Assembly: GCF_001941825.1 (NCBI RefSeq)
Contig: NZ_CP019038.1
Span: forward strand, 1,550,001 to 1,614,000
Length of the DNA stretch: 64,000 nucleotides
Origin: Massilia putida
GTDB taxonomy: Bacteria > Pseudomonadota > Gammaproteobacteria > Burkholderiales > Burkholderiaceae_D
Direction of reading: 5' to 3'
Shown here one piece after another: positions 10,001 to 18,283 of this stretch. Numbering within the stretch: position 1 is the stretch's first letter; each line of letters starts with the position of its first letter. The notes under the pieces are model-generated. The model made no database searches, had not been told where the DNA came from, and saw only the letters and a list, made by a program, of their open reading frames with translations. Both the position numbers and the translations under genes were made by a program.

Positions 10001-11035
10001 AAGGTTGGCCGCGACGCCGAGATCTCGACGGCGCTGGGCGTCGTCCCGGACATGCTCACGCTGGGCGACGAGACGTTCATCGCCGACGCCGTCATGCTGG
10101 GCGACGAGCAGATCGACGGCGGCTGGATGACGATGGAAGCGACCGTCGTCTCCAACCGCAGCTTCGTCGGCAACGGCAGCTATATCCCGGACGGCACCGT
10201 GCTGCCCGAAGGCGTCCTCGTGGGCGTGCACACGCACGCGCCCGCGAACGAGCGCATGACGGGCGGCGACACGTGGCTCGGCTCGCCGCCGATCCACCTG
10301 CCGGCGCGCGAACAGGTCAGCGGCTATCCGGAACACCTGACGTACCGCCCGTCGCCACAGCGCCGCCTGGGCCGGGCGCTCGTCGAGGCCTTCCGCATCG
10401 TCGCGCCGCACGCCGTCGTCATCGCCGTCGGCTACACGGTCGTGCTGGACCTGATGCCGCTCGCGGGCGCCGGCCGCTGGGGCGAAGTGATCTGGGACCT
10501 GGCCCTCGTCGGCCTCGCCTACGGCATCGGCAACTACCTGTTCGTGCTCGCCTTCAAATGGCTGCTGCTGGGCCGCTATGAAAAGCGCGCGGAACCGATG
10601 TGGACGCCGTTCGTGTGGCTGTCCGAAGGCGTGACGAATATGTACGAGGGCATCGCCGTGCCCAACTTCATGCGCTACCTGCGCGGCACGCCCTGGCTGC
10701 CCCTCGCGTTCAACCTGCTCGGCTGCCGCATCGGCCGCGGCGTCTACATGGACACGACCGACATCACGGAGTTCGACTGCGTGACGATCGGCGACCACAG
10801 CGAACTGAATGCGCTGTCGTGCCCGCAGACGCACTTGTTCGAGGACCGGGTGATGAAGATCGATCATGTCGACATCGGCAGCAAGGTGTACCTGGGGCCG
10901 CGCAGCGCCGTGCTGTACAGCGCGAAGGTCGGGGACAATGCCCGCATCGGCCCGCTGACCCTCGTCATGAAGGGCGAGCACATCCCGGCCGCGACCGGCT
11001 GGAACGGCTTGCCGGCGGCACCGCAGCGGGTGTGA
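7010..11035 (+). CDS. Pls/PosA-type membrane-bound single-module NRPS (poly-amino-acid synthetase-like)
   Basis: A 1341-residue protein with the architecture of epsilon-poly-L-lysine synthetase. Adenylation domain, about residues 25-520: A3 YTSGSTGRPKG near 177, A5 NTYGPTEA, A7 YRTGDLA, A8 IRGFRVELGEIEA, A10 SGKIDRKAL. Thiolation domain: GGHS with Ser572 as phosphopantetheine site. From about 630 it becomes membrane-spanning, with three soluble left-handed beta-helix (hexapeptide) segments near 768-850, 1016-1080 and 1260-1330. There is no thioesterase or classical condensation domain; in Pls the C-terminal tandem domains make isopeptide bonds iteratively. The alpha-amino-anchoring Asp is in AFDMSFEE, and the acidic residue four later suits a basic amino acid; the product (poly-lysine, -ornithine or other) is inference. 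ATG 7010 was chosen over TTG 7007; neither has a good ribosome site. The next gene supplies a phosphopantetheinyl transferase. Confidence 0.92.
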   Translation: MNDISPLTRHPDVLYGPHQPELLRDEILADLLEASARRAPDQIALIAGDRRLTYRELDEQASLAASRLIDAGIRPGHIVGLWMPRGIDLLVMQAAIAKAGAAWLPVDEDTPVERLLVCMEDAGSPALVSSERMRDRLGPVPQPIHTAETLLAPAPEGYLLSRRGEVSGDAPAYVIYTSGSTGRPKGILINQRSICHFLRSENEVLGVKASDRVYQGFSVAFDMSFEEIWIPYLVGATLWIGPKETAGDPEALPRLLMENGVTVLHAVPTLLALFADDVPSLRIINLGGEMCPETVVERFSKPGRQMFNTYGPTEATVSASLARLEPGRLITIGTPLPNYGLLVISTETDKGLQILPRGDTGELCIIGPGLSAGYLGRPDLTAEKFLANPWSSGPDDSRLYRTGDLARIEPDGQVACLGRTDDQVKIRGFRVELGEIEAQLAQQEGVGTTAVLLRRDDGIDRLVAYLVPAAGATEEQLSPATLRRALSGKLPPYMVPSRFERLSVMPRLTSGKIDRKALKAMALSAPLPSDPAESDVAETPGEEALFAALAKLFPGQPIRRELDFFSDLGGHSFFAARLATALRADPRFAHVTVRDIYSHRRIGAIASSLDQAAGTAAVEPDWTPPGSARRWMCGVAQLATVPVLITLRMAQWLAPFFTYHFFTGDPGDSVPRAIAASIGVFLLATLLEFVFAIGGKWLVAGRLKPGVYPLWGTTYFRWWLSDRLVEAAPTYLLAGSSLYGWYLRLLGAKVGHDVVIGSLTLRAPDLLEIGDNVSIGNAANFENARVERGRLILGRVVLDDDACVSSYAILEGNTRVGRRGHLEGQSALPDGASVPDGRVWSGSPARDTGAFDPSTLPPRPAVSRARLMGEGLFFVFGMLLVATLFFMPVFPSFVLIDWFDERGTLPVLAQNSIQGQLLRYFVLALPASAVLIALTMLVSAAIRWGFLPRMMPGRSAVHSNAYCKKWLVSHIQESSLNVLHGIYATVFAPFWYRLLGAKVGRDAEISTALGVVPDMLTLGDETFIADAVMLGDEQIDGGWMTMEATVVSNRSFVGNGSYIPDGTVLPEGVLVGVHTHAPANERMTGGDTWLGSPPIHLPAREQVSGYPEHLTYRPSPQRRLGRALVEAFRIVAPHAVVIAVGYTVVLDLMPLAGAGRWGEVIWDLALVGLAYGIGNYLFVLAFKWLLLGRYEKRAEPMWTPFVWLSEGVTNMYEGIAVPNFMRYLRGTPWLPLAFNLLGCRIGRGVYMDTTDITEFDCVTIGDHSELNALSCPQTHLFEDRVMKIDHVDIGSKVYLGPRSAVLYSAKVGDNARIGPLTLVMKGEHIPAATGWNGLPAAPQRV

Positions 11036-11637
11036 TGGATGCGTTGCCCGTGCGCTGGTGGGCGGACGGCGCGTTCACGGACGCGCCGGCTTCGGGGCCG
11101 GTGCACGTCGTCGGCGTGCGCAACCAGCCCGACCGTGCCACGGCCCGCCGCACGATCCGCGCCGCGCTGCTGGACGCGCTCGCGGCGTCGGCCGGCCTGC
11201 CTCCGGCACGGATCCGGCTGTGCGGCGCGCCGGGCGAAGCGCCCTACGCCCTGCTCGACGACGGCCGGCGCATCAACCTGTCGATCAGCCACGACGGCGA
11301 CCTGTCGGTCGCGGCCCTGCGCCTGGACGGGGGCGCCGTCGGCATCGACCTGATGCGCGTGGCCGACATCCCGGACTGGCAAGCCGTCGCCCGCGACTAC
11401 CTCGGCCCCGCGTGCGCGGCCGCGCTGGCCCGCGTGCCCGCGCCGGCGCGCGCCGCCGCGTTCGCGCGCGCGTGGAGCGGGCGCGAAGCCCGTCTCAAAT
11501 GCCTGGGCCAGCCGCTGGCGGAATGGCGGGCCGACGAGGCGGGCGAAGCGCGCTTCGCCCGCTTGGCCGCGAGCGCCTGCTGGCCGCTGGCGGTGCCGGA
11601 GGGCTATGTCGGCAGCCTGGCGCTCCCTCAGGACTGA
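11035..11637 (+). CDS. 4'-phosphopantetheinyl transferase
   Basis: A 200-residue Sfp-type transferase that moves phosphopantetheine from CoA to a carrier-domain serine. Seen motifs: INLSISHDGD, the Mg-binding GID at residues 103-105, and WSGREARLK (W147, E151, K155), the family W-x3-E-x3-K signature with Arg in place of the usual first Lys. The start codon overlaps the synthetase stop by one base (TGATG), so the two are translationally coupled. Its client is very probably Ser572 of the upstream synthetase. The N-terminal 40 residues are weakly conserved. Sequence is typical of the neighbourhood in GC content, with no sign of recent acquisition. Confidence 0.9.
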   Translation: MDALPVRWWADGAFTDAPASGPVHVVGVRNQPDRATARRTIRAALLDALAASAGLPPARIRLCGAPGEAPYALLDDGRRINLSISHDGDLSVAALRLDGGAVGIDLMRVADIPDWQAVARDYLGPACAAALARVPAPARAAAFARAWSGREARLKCLGQPLAEWRADEAGEARFARLAASACWPLAVPEGYVGSLALPQD

Positions 11638-11670
11638 CCTATCCGCTTGCGATTTGGGTAAGATTGCAGA

Positions 11671-12900
11671 ATGGATAACCTGACCCACTCCGTCGTCGGC
11701 CTCGGCCTCGGCGCGCTGATCGACCGCAGCGTCCCCCCCGAAGGCGCGGACGACACCCAGCGCGTGCGCACGCGCATGCTGCTGACCATCGGCTGCCTCG
11801 CCAGCAATTTCCCCGACCTGGACCTCGTGCTCACACGGCTGCTGGAAGCGCCGCTGGGCTATCTGCTGCATCACCGCGGCCATACGCATACCTTGGTGGG
11901 CGCGCTCGGCGAAGTCGCACTGCTGCTGGGGCTCGTCTGGCTGTCGTGGCCTGCCGCGCGGCAGCTGCTGCGCACCAGCCGCCGCGCCCGCCTCGCGGCG
12001 CTCGGCACCGCCTGCGCCGGAATGCTGCTGCATATGTCGATGGATGGCCTGAACGTCTACGGCGTGCACCCGTTCTGGCCGTTCGATGCGCGCTGGTATT
12101 ACGGCGACCTCATCTTTATCGTCGAGCCCGTGTTCTGGATCGCGTTCGGCATCCCGCTCGCGCTGATGGTGCGGGGGCGCGTGCCGCGCGCCCTGCTGCT
12201 CGGCCTGCTGGTGGCCTTGCCCGTCGTCGTGACGTTCGCCGGCTTCCTGCGATGGGGTTCGCTGGCCGGACTGCTGATGCTGGCCGGACTGCTCGGCTGG
12301 ATCGCACGCCGACACGACGGCGTGCGCGGGCGTGCGGCCCTGGTGTCCGGACTGGCCGCGGCGCTCGCTTTCGTCGCGGTCCAGGCCGCGGCCATGCACG
12401 CGGCGCGCGACACCGTCGCGGCAGCCATTGCGCGCCTCGACCCGGGCGAGCGCCTGCTCGACACGGCCCTGTCCGCCTATCCCGCCAATCCGCTGTGCTG
12501 GTCGTTCGTGACGGTGGCGGCCGATGCCGCGCACGGCAGCTACCACCTGCGCCGCGGCCTGGTCAGCGTCGCGCCGGGCGTCAGCCGCGTCGCCGCCTGC
12601 CCGGCGGCCATCGGCGGCCCGGCCGGCGACGCCGACGCCGGCCTCGCGTGGCAAAGCGACGAGCGCGACGACCTGGCGCACCTGCACGACCTGCAGGCGA
12701 CCAATTGCCACTTCAACGCCTGGATGCGTTTCGCCCGCGCGCCCTCCATCGGCGCGGCGACGGCGACGGATGCGCGCTGGAGCCCGCCCGGCAGCGCCAA
12801 TTTCTCGACCATCGATTATGCGGGCCTCGCATCCAGGCCCTGTCCCGATCCCGTGCCGGATTGGGGCTATCCCCGCGCCGATCTGCTGCGGCAGCCGTGA
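11671..12900 (+). CDS. YdjM/DUF457-family membrane metal-dependent hydrolase
   Basis: A 409-residue inner-membrane protein. N-terminal motifs NLTHSVVG, NFPDLDLV, HHRGHTHTLVG and LHMSMDGLNVYG supply the His/Asp metal ligands of the DUF457 (YdjM-like) family. Several transmembrane helices follow, between about residues 75 and 245, then a soluble C-terminal domain of about 150 residues. Related proteins are called 'LexA-regulated membrane hydrolases', but the substrate is unknown. It begins 33 bases after the transferase and could be co-transcribed with the Pls-like pair. It converges on the glycosyltransferase with a 12-base gap. Confidence 0.8.
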   Translation: MDNLTHSVVGLGLGALIDRSVPPEGADDTQRVRTRMLLTIGCLASNFPDLDLVLTRLLEAPLGYLLHHRGHTHTLVGALGEVALLLGLVWLSWPAARQLLRTSRRARLAALGTACAGMLLHMSMDGLNVYGVHPFWPFDARWYYGDLIFIVEPVFWIAFGIPLALMVRGRVPRALLLGLLVALPVVVTFAGFLRWGSLAGLLMLAGLLGWIARRHDGVRGRAALVSGLAAALAFVAVQAAAMHAARDTVAAAIARLDPGERLLDTALSAYPANPLCWSFVTVAADAAHGSYHLRRGLVSVAPGVSRVAACPAAIGGPAGDADAGLAWQSDERDDLAHLHDLQATNCHFNAWMRFARAPSIGAATATDARWSPPGSANFSTIDYAGLASRPCPDPVPDWGYPRADLLRQP

Positions 12901-12912
12901 CATCATGATCCG

Positions 12913-14766
12913 CTACCCCGCCACGCGCGGCCCGCTGCCCGCGTTCGCGATGACTTGCCGGAAGAACGCCACGAGCGCCGGCACGTGCGTGTCGAAACAG
13001 AACTGTTCGCGCTGCGCCCACATGCGCGCGCGCAGGCCGCGCATGTGGGCGCCGTCGCGCAGCTGGGCCGCCAGGTCGCCGACGTCGTCGTAAAACAACC
13101 CGATGCCAAGCCGGCGCGCCAGCGACTGCGCCGCGACGATGGCGCCGCCGTTGTCGCGCTGGATCAGCGGCAGGCCCGCCGCCGCCAGCGTGGCGATGCG
13201 TGCCGGCAGGTTCAGGTCGTCCCAGTCGGCGCGGCGCATGTCGCCGCCGTTGCGGCTCGCGAAGCCATGCAGCCAGCCGGCGTCGTAGCGCGAGAATGTC
13301 TCGACCCAGCGGTCCTGTGCGACGTTGCCGTGCAGGTGCAGGTGGCGCGGCGCCAATGCCTGCGTCGTCGCGATCCACTCGCGCCATTGGCCCTGCGTGA
13401 AGTCGCCGTAGAAATGCAGGTGGATGCCGGCCGCCGCCAGCGCCGCGACGACGGGCGGGTGCAGCCCGATCGGGCGGCCCGGCACGACGGTATGCACGTC
13501 GCCGGCGGCGGACAACGGCATCGCGGGCGCGCCGGCGAACCAGTCGCGCTTGGGCAGGTCGCCGTCGAGCACGTGGCACGGGCGCGTGCGCGTGAGGCCG
13601 GGCGACGCCGATTCGAACCAGTCGCGCGCTTCCGGACTGCCGAAGATGCGACCGTCGGCCATGCGGTACAGGTCGAGCAGCAGCGGCCACGTGCCCTTCT
13701 CCAGGCAGATGAACGGCCCTTCCTTGAAATGCCAGACGAACGGGATGCTTGCGCTTTCCAGCAGGACGGCGTGCGCGAACGGCACGGCCTGCCAGTTCAG
13801 CTGCGCGTAGATCACGTCGGGACGCAGGCGCCGCAGGGCCGCGCGCCAGTCGTCGCGGGGCAGGTCCTCGACGTGGCCGAACGGCAGCGGACCGATGGTG
13901 TTGAACCAGGCCGGCGTGTCGGTCCAGAGGCCGTACAGCGCATGCCCTTGCTCTTCCAGCGCCAGCACGCGCTCGGCGTTGTAGGCCAGTTCGCCCACGA
14001 GCAGGATCGTGAGGCCGTCCGGCGCGCGCGGCGTGGGCGGACGCTCGCGCAGCCGGCGGTAGAGCGCGGCCTCGTCGATGGGATTGCCCGTGCTCGTGTG
14101 GAAGCGCAACGGCGTGCGCACGCGGTAGTGGTGGCGGAACGGGTTGATGCCGCCCTCCGGTTCCCGCATCAGCTTGTGGCGCTGGCGCGGATGGTCGACC
14201 CATTCGCACGTGACGCCGCCCGTGCCCACGCTGCCGCCGTACGCCCGCAGGCGCGACCAGTACAGGCGGTCGAGGTCGTCCGACTCCAGGTCGGCCCGCT
14301 CCGTCCAGCGCACGCCGACGCGCCGGTGCATCACCTGCACGAGCTGCAGGGCCTCGCCGGGGATAAGGCCCGCCGCCTCGCGGTTGTAGTGCCAGCGCAC
14401 GCCGGCATGGGCCAGCACGGCGTCCGGCGCGGCCGCGAGCGCCGCCGCCAGGCTGTCCAGGTGGCGCGGGTAGAGCACGTCGTCGCCGGGCAGATATGCC
14501 ACGAGCGGCGCCGTGGTCGCGTCCAGCGCCACGTTCAACGCCCGTCCCAGCCCCTCGTTCGCGTCCAGCGCGAGGTAGCGGATGCGCGCATCTTCCAGGA
14601 ACGGCGCGACGATGGCCGCCGTGCCGTCGCGCGAACCGTCGTCCACGACCACGGCCTCCCACGCGGCGAGCGTCTGGGCCTGCAGGCTCGCGAGCGCGCG
14701 GGCGATGAAGTGCGCCTGGTCGAAGGTCGGCACCAGCACGCTCACGCGGGGTTGGACAGCGGTCAT
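12913..14766 (-). CDS. Two-domain glycosyltransferase (GT2 N-terminus, GT-B-like C-terminus)
   Basis: A 617-residue cytoplasmic protein. Residues 5-110 are a family-2 (GT-A) domain: VSVLVPTFDQ, VVVDDGSRDGT, then NEGLGRALN and the metal-binding PGDD. The C-terminal half (about 280-610) looks like a GT-B/family-4 fold: GLTILLVGELAYNAERVL at its start, then LHLHGNVAQDRWVETFSRYDAG and a nucleotide-sugar region LPARIATLAAAGLPLIQRDN. Such double enzymes usually build surface or exopolysaccharide. I chose ATG 14766 because the GT-A strand starts six residues later. ATG 14805 and a more distant ATG at 14880 are alternatives, none with a good ribosome site. It stands alone on the minus strand, so its pathway is unknown. 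Confidence 0.8.
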   Translation of the reverse strand: MTAVQPRVSVLVPTFDQAHFIARALASLQAQTLAAWEAVVVDDGSRDGTAAIVAPFLEDARIRYLALDANEGLGRALNVALDATTAPLVAYLPGDDVLYPRHLDSLAAALAAAPDAVLAHAGVRWHYNREAAGLIPGEALQLVQVMHRRVGVRWTERADLESDDLDRLYWSRLRAYGGSVGTGGVTCEWVDHPRQRHKLMREPEGGINPFRHHYRVRTPLRFHTSTGNPIDEAALYRRLRERPPTPRAPDGLTILLVGELAYNAERVLALEEQGHALYGLWTDTPAWFNTIGPLPFGHVEDLPRDDWRAALRRLRPDVIYAQLNWQAVPFAHAVLLESASIPFVWHFKEGPFICLEKGTWPLLLDLYRMADGRIFGSPEARDWFESASPGLTRTRPCHVLDGDLPKRDWFAGAPAMPLSAAGDVHTVVPGRPIGLHPPVVAALAAAGIHLHFYGDFTQGQWREWIATTQALAPRHLHLHGNVAQDRWVETFSRYDAGWLHGFASRNGGDMRRADWDDLNLPARIATLAAAGLPLIQRDNGGAIVAAQSLARRLGIGLFYDDVGDLAAQLRDGAHMRGLRARMWAQREQFCFDTHVPALVAFFRQVIANAGSGPRVAG

Positions 14767-15079
14767 GGCCAGGCAGGGTGCGGGTCGTCGGAATGCATCC
14801 AGCATAAGGACGCGACGTCCCGCGCGTTTGCGCGAAGTCAGTCGTGCGCGAGCATCGCAACATTTTCGGGAAGACAACAAGACGTGGCCTAAAAGATACG
14901 ATCCGTGTACTTTCTTGCATCATTCTGTGGTAACTCAACACTATTGCCCGTTCGCACTACCTGTTAGACTCTTCCGTTTCACCCGGCTGCAATAAAGACT
15001 CGCGAAAATTCACGCAGGCGGCGTCAGTGCCACAGGCACGGCGAACCAAGCAACGACTATAAGAAAACTGGGGTAGTTC
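14767..15079. other. Divergent promoter region, glycosyltransferase / TonB receptor
   Basis: A 313-base spacer that is A+T-richer than its surroundings at about 14860-15000. It must hold promoters for both flanking genes. TTGCAT at about 14916 and TAGACT at about 14964 resemble promoter boxes but are not spaced as a clean sigma-70 pair. No operator palindrome stood out. Confidence 0.35.
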
Positions 15080-17335
15080 ATGAAGAAACAGCAGGGTCGG
15101 TTGACCCCTAACCTGCTCGCCATGTCGATCGCGACGATCGCATGGGGCACGCTGCATGCATCGGCATGCGCACAGACGGCCGGCGCACCAGCCGACGGCA
15201 TCCAGGAAGTGATCGTCACGGCGCAGCGCACGGCCGCGCCGGAGTCGAAGACGCCGGTGGCGCTGAGCGTCCTCACGGCCAAGGATCTCGACACCATCGG
15301 CATCGACCAGCCGGGCGCGCTCGCCGCGCGCCTGCCCAACACGTATCTGGAAAACTCGTACGACGGCCTGCGCATCACGATCCGCGGCGTGTCGAACGCG
15401 GACGTCACCGAAAAGGGCGATCCGTCCGCCGCCTTCATGGTCGACGGCGTCTACGTGGCGCGGCCGCAGAGCCAGAACGTCGCGCTGTACGACGTCGACC
15501 GCGTCGAAGTGCTGCGCGGCCCGCAGGGCACGCTGTACGGCCGCAATACGACGGCCGGCGTCGTCAACGTCATCACGAAGGCACCCGTGAACCGGTTCGA
15601 AGGCGATGTCAATGCCGCCGTCGGCAACTGGGGCGAGCGCAAGGTCGGCGCGATGGTCAACGTGCCCGTGAACGACGTGCTGGCGCTGCGCGCCGCCGCC
15701 GCCTGGAACGAGCACGACTCTTACCTGAAGAACGGCACGAACACGCCGCGCGGCCTGGGCCTGGACCGCGCCGACCGCGCCGCCCGCCTGTCCGCGAAGC
15801 TGGCGCTCGGCCCGCGCGCATCGCTGCTCGTGCGCTACGAGGCAAGCCGCGACAACAGCAACAACGACAGCACGGTCCCCGATTCGAACTTCTACAACGG
15901 CATCGCGGCGGGCAGCCCCGTGTGGAACGGCGATGCGACGGACCGCCAGCTGACCAACCGCTTCAATCCGCCCAACACCCGGTTCGAGCAGGGTTACTCG
16001 CACAAGAAGACGTCCAGCCTGAGCGCGGAACTGAACTGGGATCTCGGCCCGGCGACCCTGTCGTGGCTCGGCGCGCACCGCAGCTTCGATCACGACTACC
16101 TGTACAACTTCTACTACCGCGTCGCGCCCACCATCGCGCTGGGCGTGCGCCAGCCGTTCGCAGGCAACTACAACCAGGACTCGCACGAGCTGCGCCTCGC
16201 CACCAACGGCGCCGGGCCGTTCAGCGCCCAGGGCGGCGTGTACTGGTTCCGCGAACGCGCGCGCGACACCTATTATTTCCGCGACCTGCAGGCCGTCCGC
16301 CTGCCGCCCTACTACGTGTTCGGCAACGACCCCGTCGAGGCGCGCAGCAAGGCCGTGTTCGGGCAGGCCACGGTCCGCCTGGCCGACGGCCTGCGCGCCA
16401 CCGCCGGCGTGCGCTACACGGAAGACGACAAGTCGCGCATCGGCTATATCGGCTACCAGCGCGCCGCGACGTACAACGCGGCCACCGACCTGCGCGAGCT
16501 GAACGCCGGCAGCATCTCCACCGACAAGACGACGTGGCGCCTGGGCCTCGACTACGACCTGCTGCCTTCGACGCTCGTCTACGGCTCGATCGCCACCGGC
16601 TACAAGGCCGGCGGCTTCAACGACGGCTGCGCGGCGGGCGATGCAAAGAACGGCATCGGCTGCCCGGCCGCGAGCGCGCTGCCGGCCGCCAGCCTCACGT
16701 ACCAGCCGGAGACCGTGCGCGCCTACGAGGCCGGCATCAAGACCCGCTTCTGGGAGCGCCGCGCGAGCCTGAACGTGGCCGTGTTCCACTACGACTACCG
16801 CAACCTGCAGCTGTCCAACGAAGTCGTCGTGAACGGCCGGCCGCGCTACGAGACGACGAACGCGGGCGCGGCCTCGATCCGCGGGCTGGAAGCGGATGGC
16901 CAGGTCCTCGCGACGAGCGCGGACCGCGTCACGTACGCGCTCACGCTGCTGGACGCGCACTACGTCGACTACACGCCGGACGGCGTGCATTCGTGGTCCG
17001 GCGTCAAACTGGACCGCACGCCGGCGCGCACCTTGTCGCTCGGCTGGGAACACCGCCTGCACCTCGCCGGCGGCACGTTGGCGGGCGGCGTCGGCACCCG
17101 TGCCAGCGCGAGCTATCTCCTGAACGTGCCGCAGGCGGGCTTGACGTACCGCGTCCCGGGTCATACGGAGTCCGACCTGCACCTCGGCTGGGAACCGGAT
17201 GGCGCCCGCTGGAGCGTGCTGGCGCGCGTGCGCAATCTCGAGAACGAGGTGCGCCCGATGACGATCAGTTCCGCCGGTCTCGCCGTGCCGACCGAACCGC
17301 GCACGGCCGACGTCCGCTTCGACTACCGTTTCTGA
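15080..17335 (+). CDS. TonB-dependent outer-membrane receptor
   Basis: A 751-residue receptor. The signal peptide covers about residues 1-31 (ending SACAQ), followed by a TonB-box-like stretch EVIVTAQR and a plug domain with RITIRGV, VDGVYV, VEVLRGPQGTLYGRNTTAGVVNVIT. The barrel ends in the canonical aromatic DVRFDYRF. It takes up a ligand across the outer membrane using the proton-motive force via TonB. Nothing shows the ligand; the plug most resembles receptors of the iron-complex/organic-substrate type. It lies upstream of a CruF-like/MpaB oxygenase/kinase/cyclase set, from which it is separated by a strong hairpin. Confidence 0.92.
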   Translation: MKKQQGRLTPNLLAMSIATIAWGTLHASACAQTAGAPADGIQEVIVTAQRTAAPESKTPVALSVLTAKDLDTIGIDQPGALAARLPNTYLENSYDGLRITIRGVSNADVTEKGDPSAAFMVDGVYVARPQSQNVALYDVDRVEVLRGPQGTLYGRNTTAGVVNVITKAPVNRFEGDVNAAVGNWGERKVGAMVNVPVNDVLALRAAAAWNEHDSYLKNGTNTPRGLGLDRADRAARLSAKLALGPRASLLVRYEASRDNSNNDSTVPDSNFYNGIAAGSPVWNGDATDRQLTNRFNPPNTRFEQGYSHKKTSSLSAELNWDLGPATLSWLGAHRSFDHDYLYNFYYRVAPTIALGVRQPFAGNYNQDSHELRLATNGAGPFSAQGGVYWFRERARDTYYFRDLQAVRLPPYYVFGNDPVEARSKAVFGQATVRLADGLRATAGVRYTEDDKSRIGYIGYQRAATYNAATDLRELNAGSISTDKTTWRLGLDYDLLPSTLVYGSIATGYKAGGFNDGCAAGDAKNGIGCPAASALPAASLTYQPETVRAYEAGIKTRFWERRASLNVAVFHYDYRNLQLSNEVVVNGRPRYETTNAGAASIRGLEADGQVLATSADRVTYALTLLDAHYVDYTPDGVHSWSGVKLDRTPARTLSLGWEHRLHLAGGTLAGGVGTRASASYLLNVPQAGLTYRVPGHTESDLHLGWEPDGARWSVLARVRNLENEVRPMTISSAGLAVPTEPRTADVRFDYRF

Positions 17336-17343
17336 TTCTGACC

Positions 17344-17367
17344 GCGGCCGCCGCGTCCGGCGGCCGC
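17344..17367 (+). terminator. Hairpin between TonB receptor and CruF-like gene
   Basis: Perfect 10-bp stem GCGGCCGCCG / CGGCGGCCGC with loop CGTC, beginning nine bases after the receptor stop codon and followed by ATTTGAT. It looks like a weak terminator or a processing/attenuation hairpin. It would lower expression of the downstream genes relative to the receptor. Confidence 0.6.
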
Positions 17368-17401
17368 ATTTGATCGTTACGCAGTGCACCCGGAGCCTAT
17401 C

Positions 17402-18283
17402 ATGATCCTGTTGTCGCACAATCGTCTCCCCCGCCTCGCCATATTCCTGCTGGTCGTGTTCCTGCTGGTCCTCGCCAGGCGCGTCGGCGGCGAGACCACC
17501 GTCCTCCTCGTCGCCAGCTCGCTGCTGATGTTCGGCTGTTGCTGGGCCAGCGCCGCGCACCTGCTCGGCGCTGGCGCCGCGCTGCGGCTCGTCGCCATCG
17601 CATCGAGCTTCGGCTGGGCGGCGGAACAGCTGGGGTCTTCGTACGGCTGGTTCTTCGGCAGCTACACGTACACGCCCGTGCTCGGACCGCGTTTAGGCGA
17701 CGTGCCCGTCGTGATCCCGATGATGTGGTTCGCCCTCGGCTACGTCGGCTACGTGATCGCCAACCTGATCGTGTGGCAGGATCCCGTCGATGCACCCGCG
17801 TCGCCGGCCCACGACGCCATCATGGCGCTGCTGGGCGCGACGGTCGTCACGTGCTACGACCTGGGCGTCGATCCGTACATGGTGTACGTGCTCAAGGCCT
17901 GGATCATGGCCAAGAAGGACGGCTGGTGGTTCGGCGAGACCGTGCAGGGCTTCGCCGGCTGGATGGCCGTGTCGTTCGCGATCCTGTTCGCGTTCCGCCG
18001 CCTCGCGCGCGTGCGCCCGGCCGCGAGCCACCTCGACGCCGTCCTCCCCACCATGCGCCACGTGTTCGTCCCGCTCGCCGTCTACGCCGGCCTGATGGTG
18101 TTCCAGGTGCTGCTCGGCTACCCGGTCGAGGCGCGCACGATCGCCCTGTTCGCGATGGGATTCCCGCTGCTGGCCGCCTTCATCGGCCTGCTGCGCTGGC
18201 AAGGCATCCTCGTCCGCCCCGCCGCCGACGCGCAGCCGTCCGACGCCGCACTGCCGCTCGACGCGCTGAAGGAGGCGGCATGA
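17402..18283 (+). CDS. CruF-like carotenoid-biosynthesis membrane protein (DUF422)
   Basis: A 293-residue multi-helix inner-membrane protein of the DUF422 family. Characterised relatives (CruF, bisanhydrobacterioruberin hydratase) hydrate the psi-ends of acyclic carotenoids. Visible features are six to eight hydrophobic helices and the conserved GWAAEQLGSSYGWFFGSYTYTPVLGP and DLGVDPYMVYVLKAWIM segments with family-typical acidic residues. ATG 17402 has GGAG eight bases upstream; GTG 17384 is less likely. Its stop overlaps the next start (ATGA). No phytoene synthase or desaturase is nearby, so a role on an isoprenoid other than a made-in-place carotenoid is possible. Confidence 0.8.
   Translation: MILLSHNRLPRLAIFLLVVFLLVLARRVGGETTVLLVASSLLMFGCCWASAAHLLGAGAALRLVAIASSFGWAAEQLGSSYGWFFGSYTYTPVLGPRLGDVPVVIPMMWFALGYVGYVIANLIVWQDPVDAPASPAHDAIMALLGATVVTCYDLGVDPYMVYVLKAWIMAKKDGWWFGETVQGFAGWMAVSFAILFAFRRLARVRPAASHLDAVLPTMRHVFVPLAVYAGLMVFQVLLGYPVEARTIALFAMGFPLLAAFIGLLRWQGILVRPAADAQPSDAALPLDALKEAA

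Noticed and set aside
6827..10981. Open frame of 1384 codons on the - strand opposite the Pls-like gene
   Set aside because: Low-complexity Arg/His/Gln-rich translation typical of an antisense frame; the + strand holds clear NRPS motifs.
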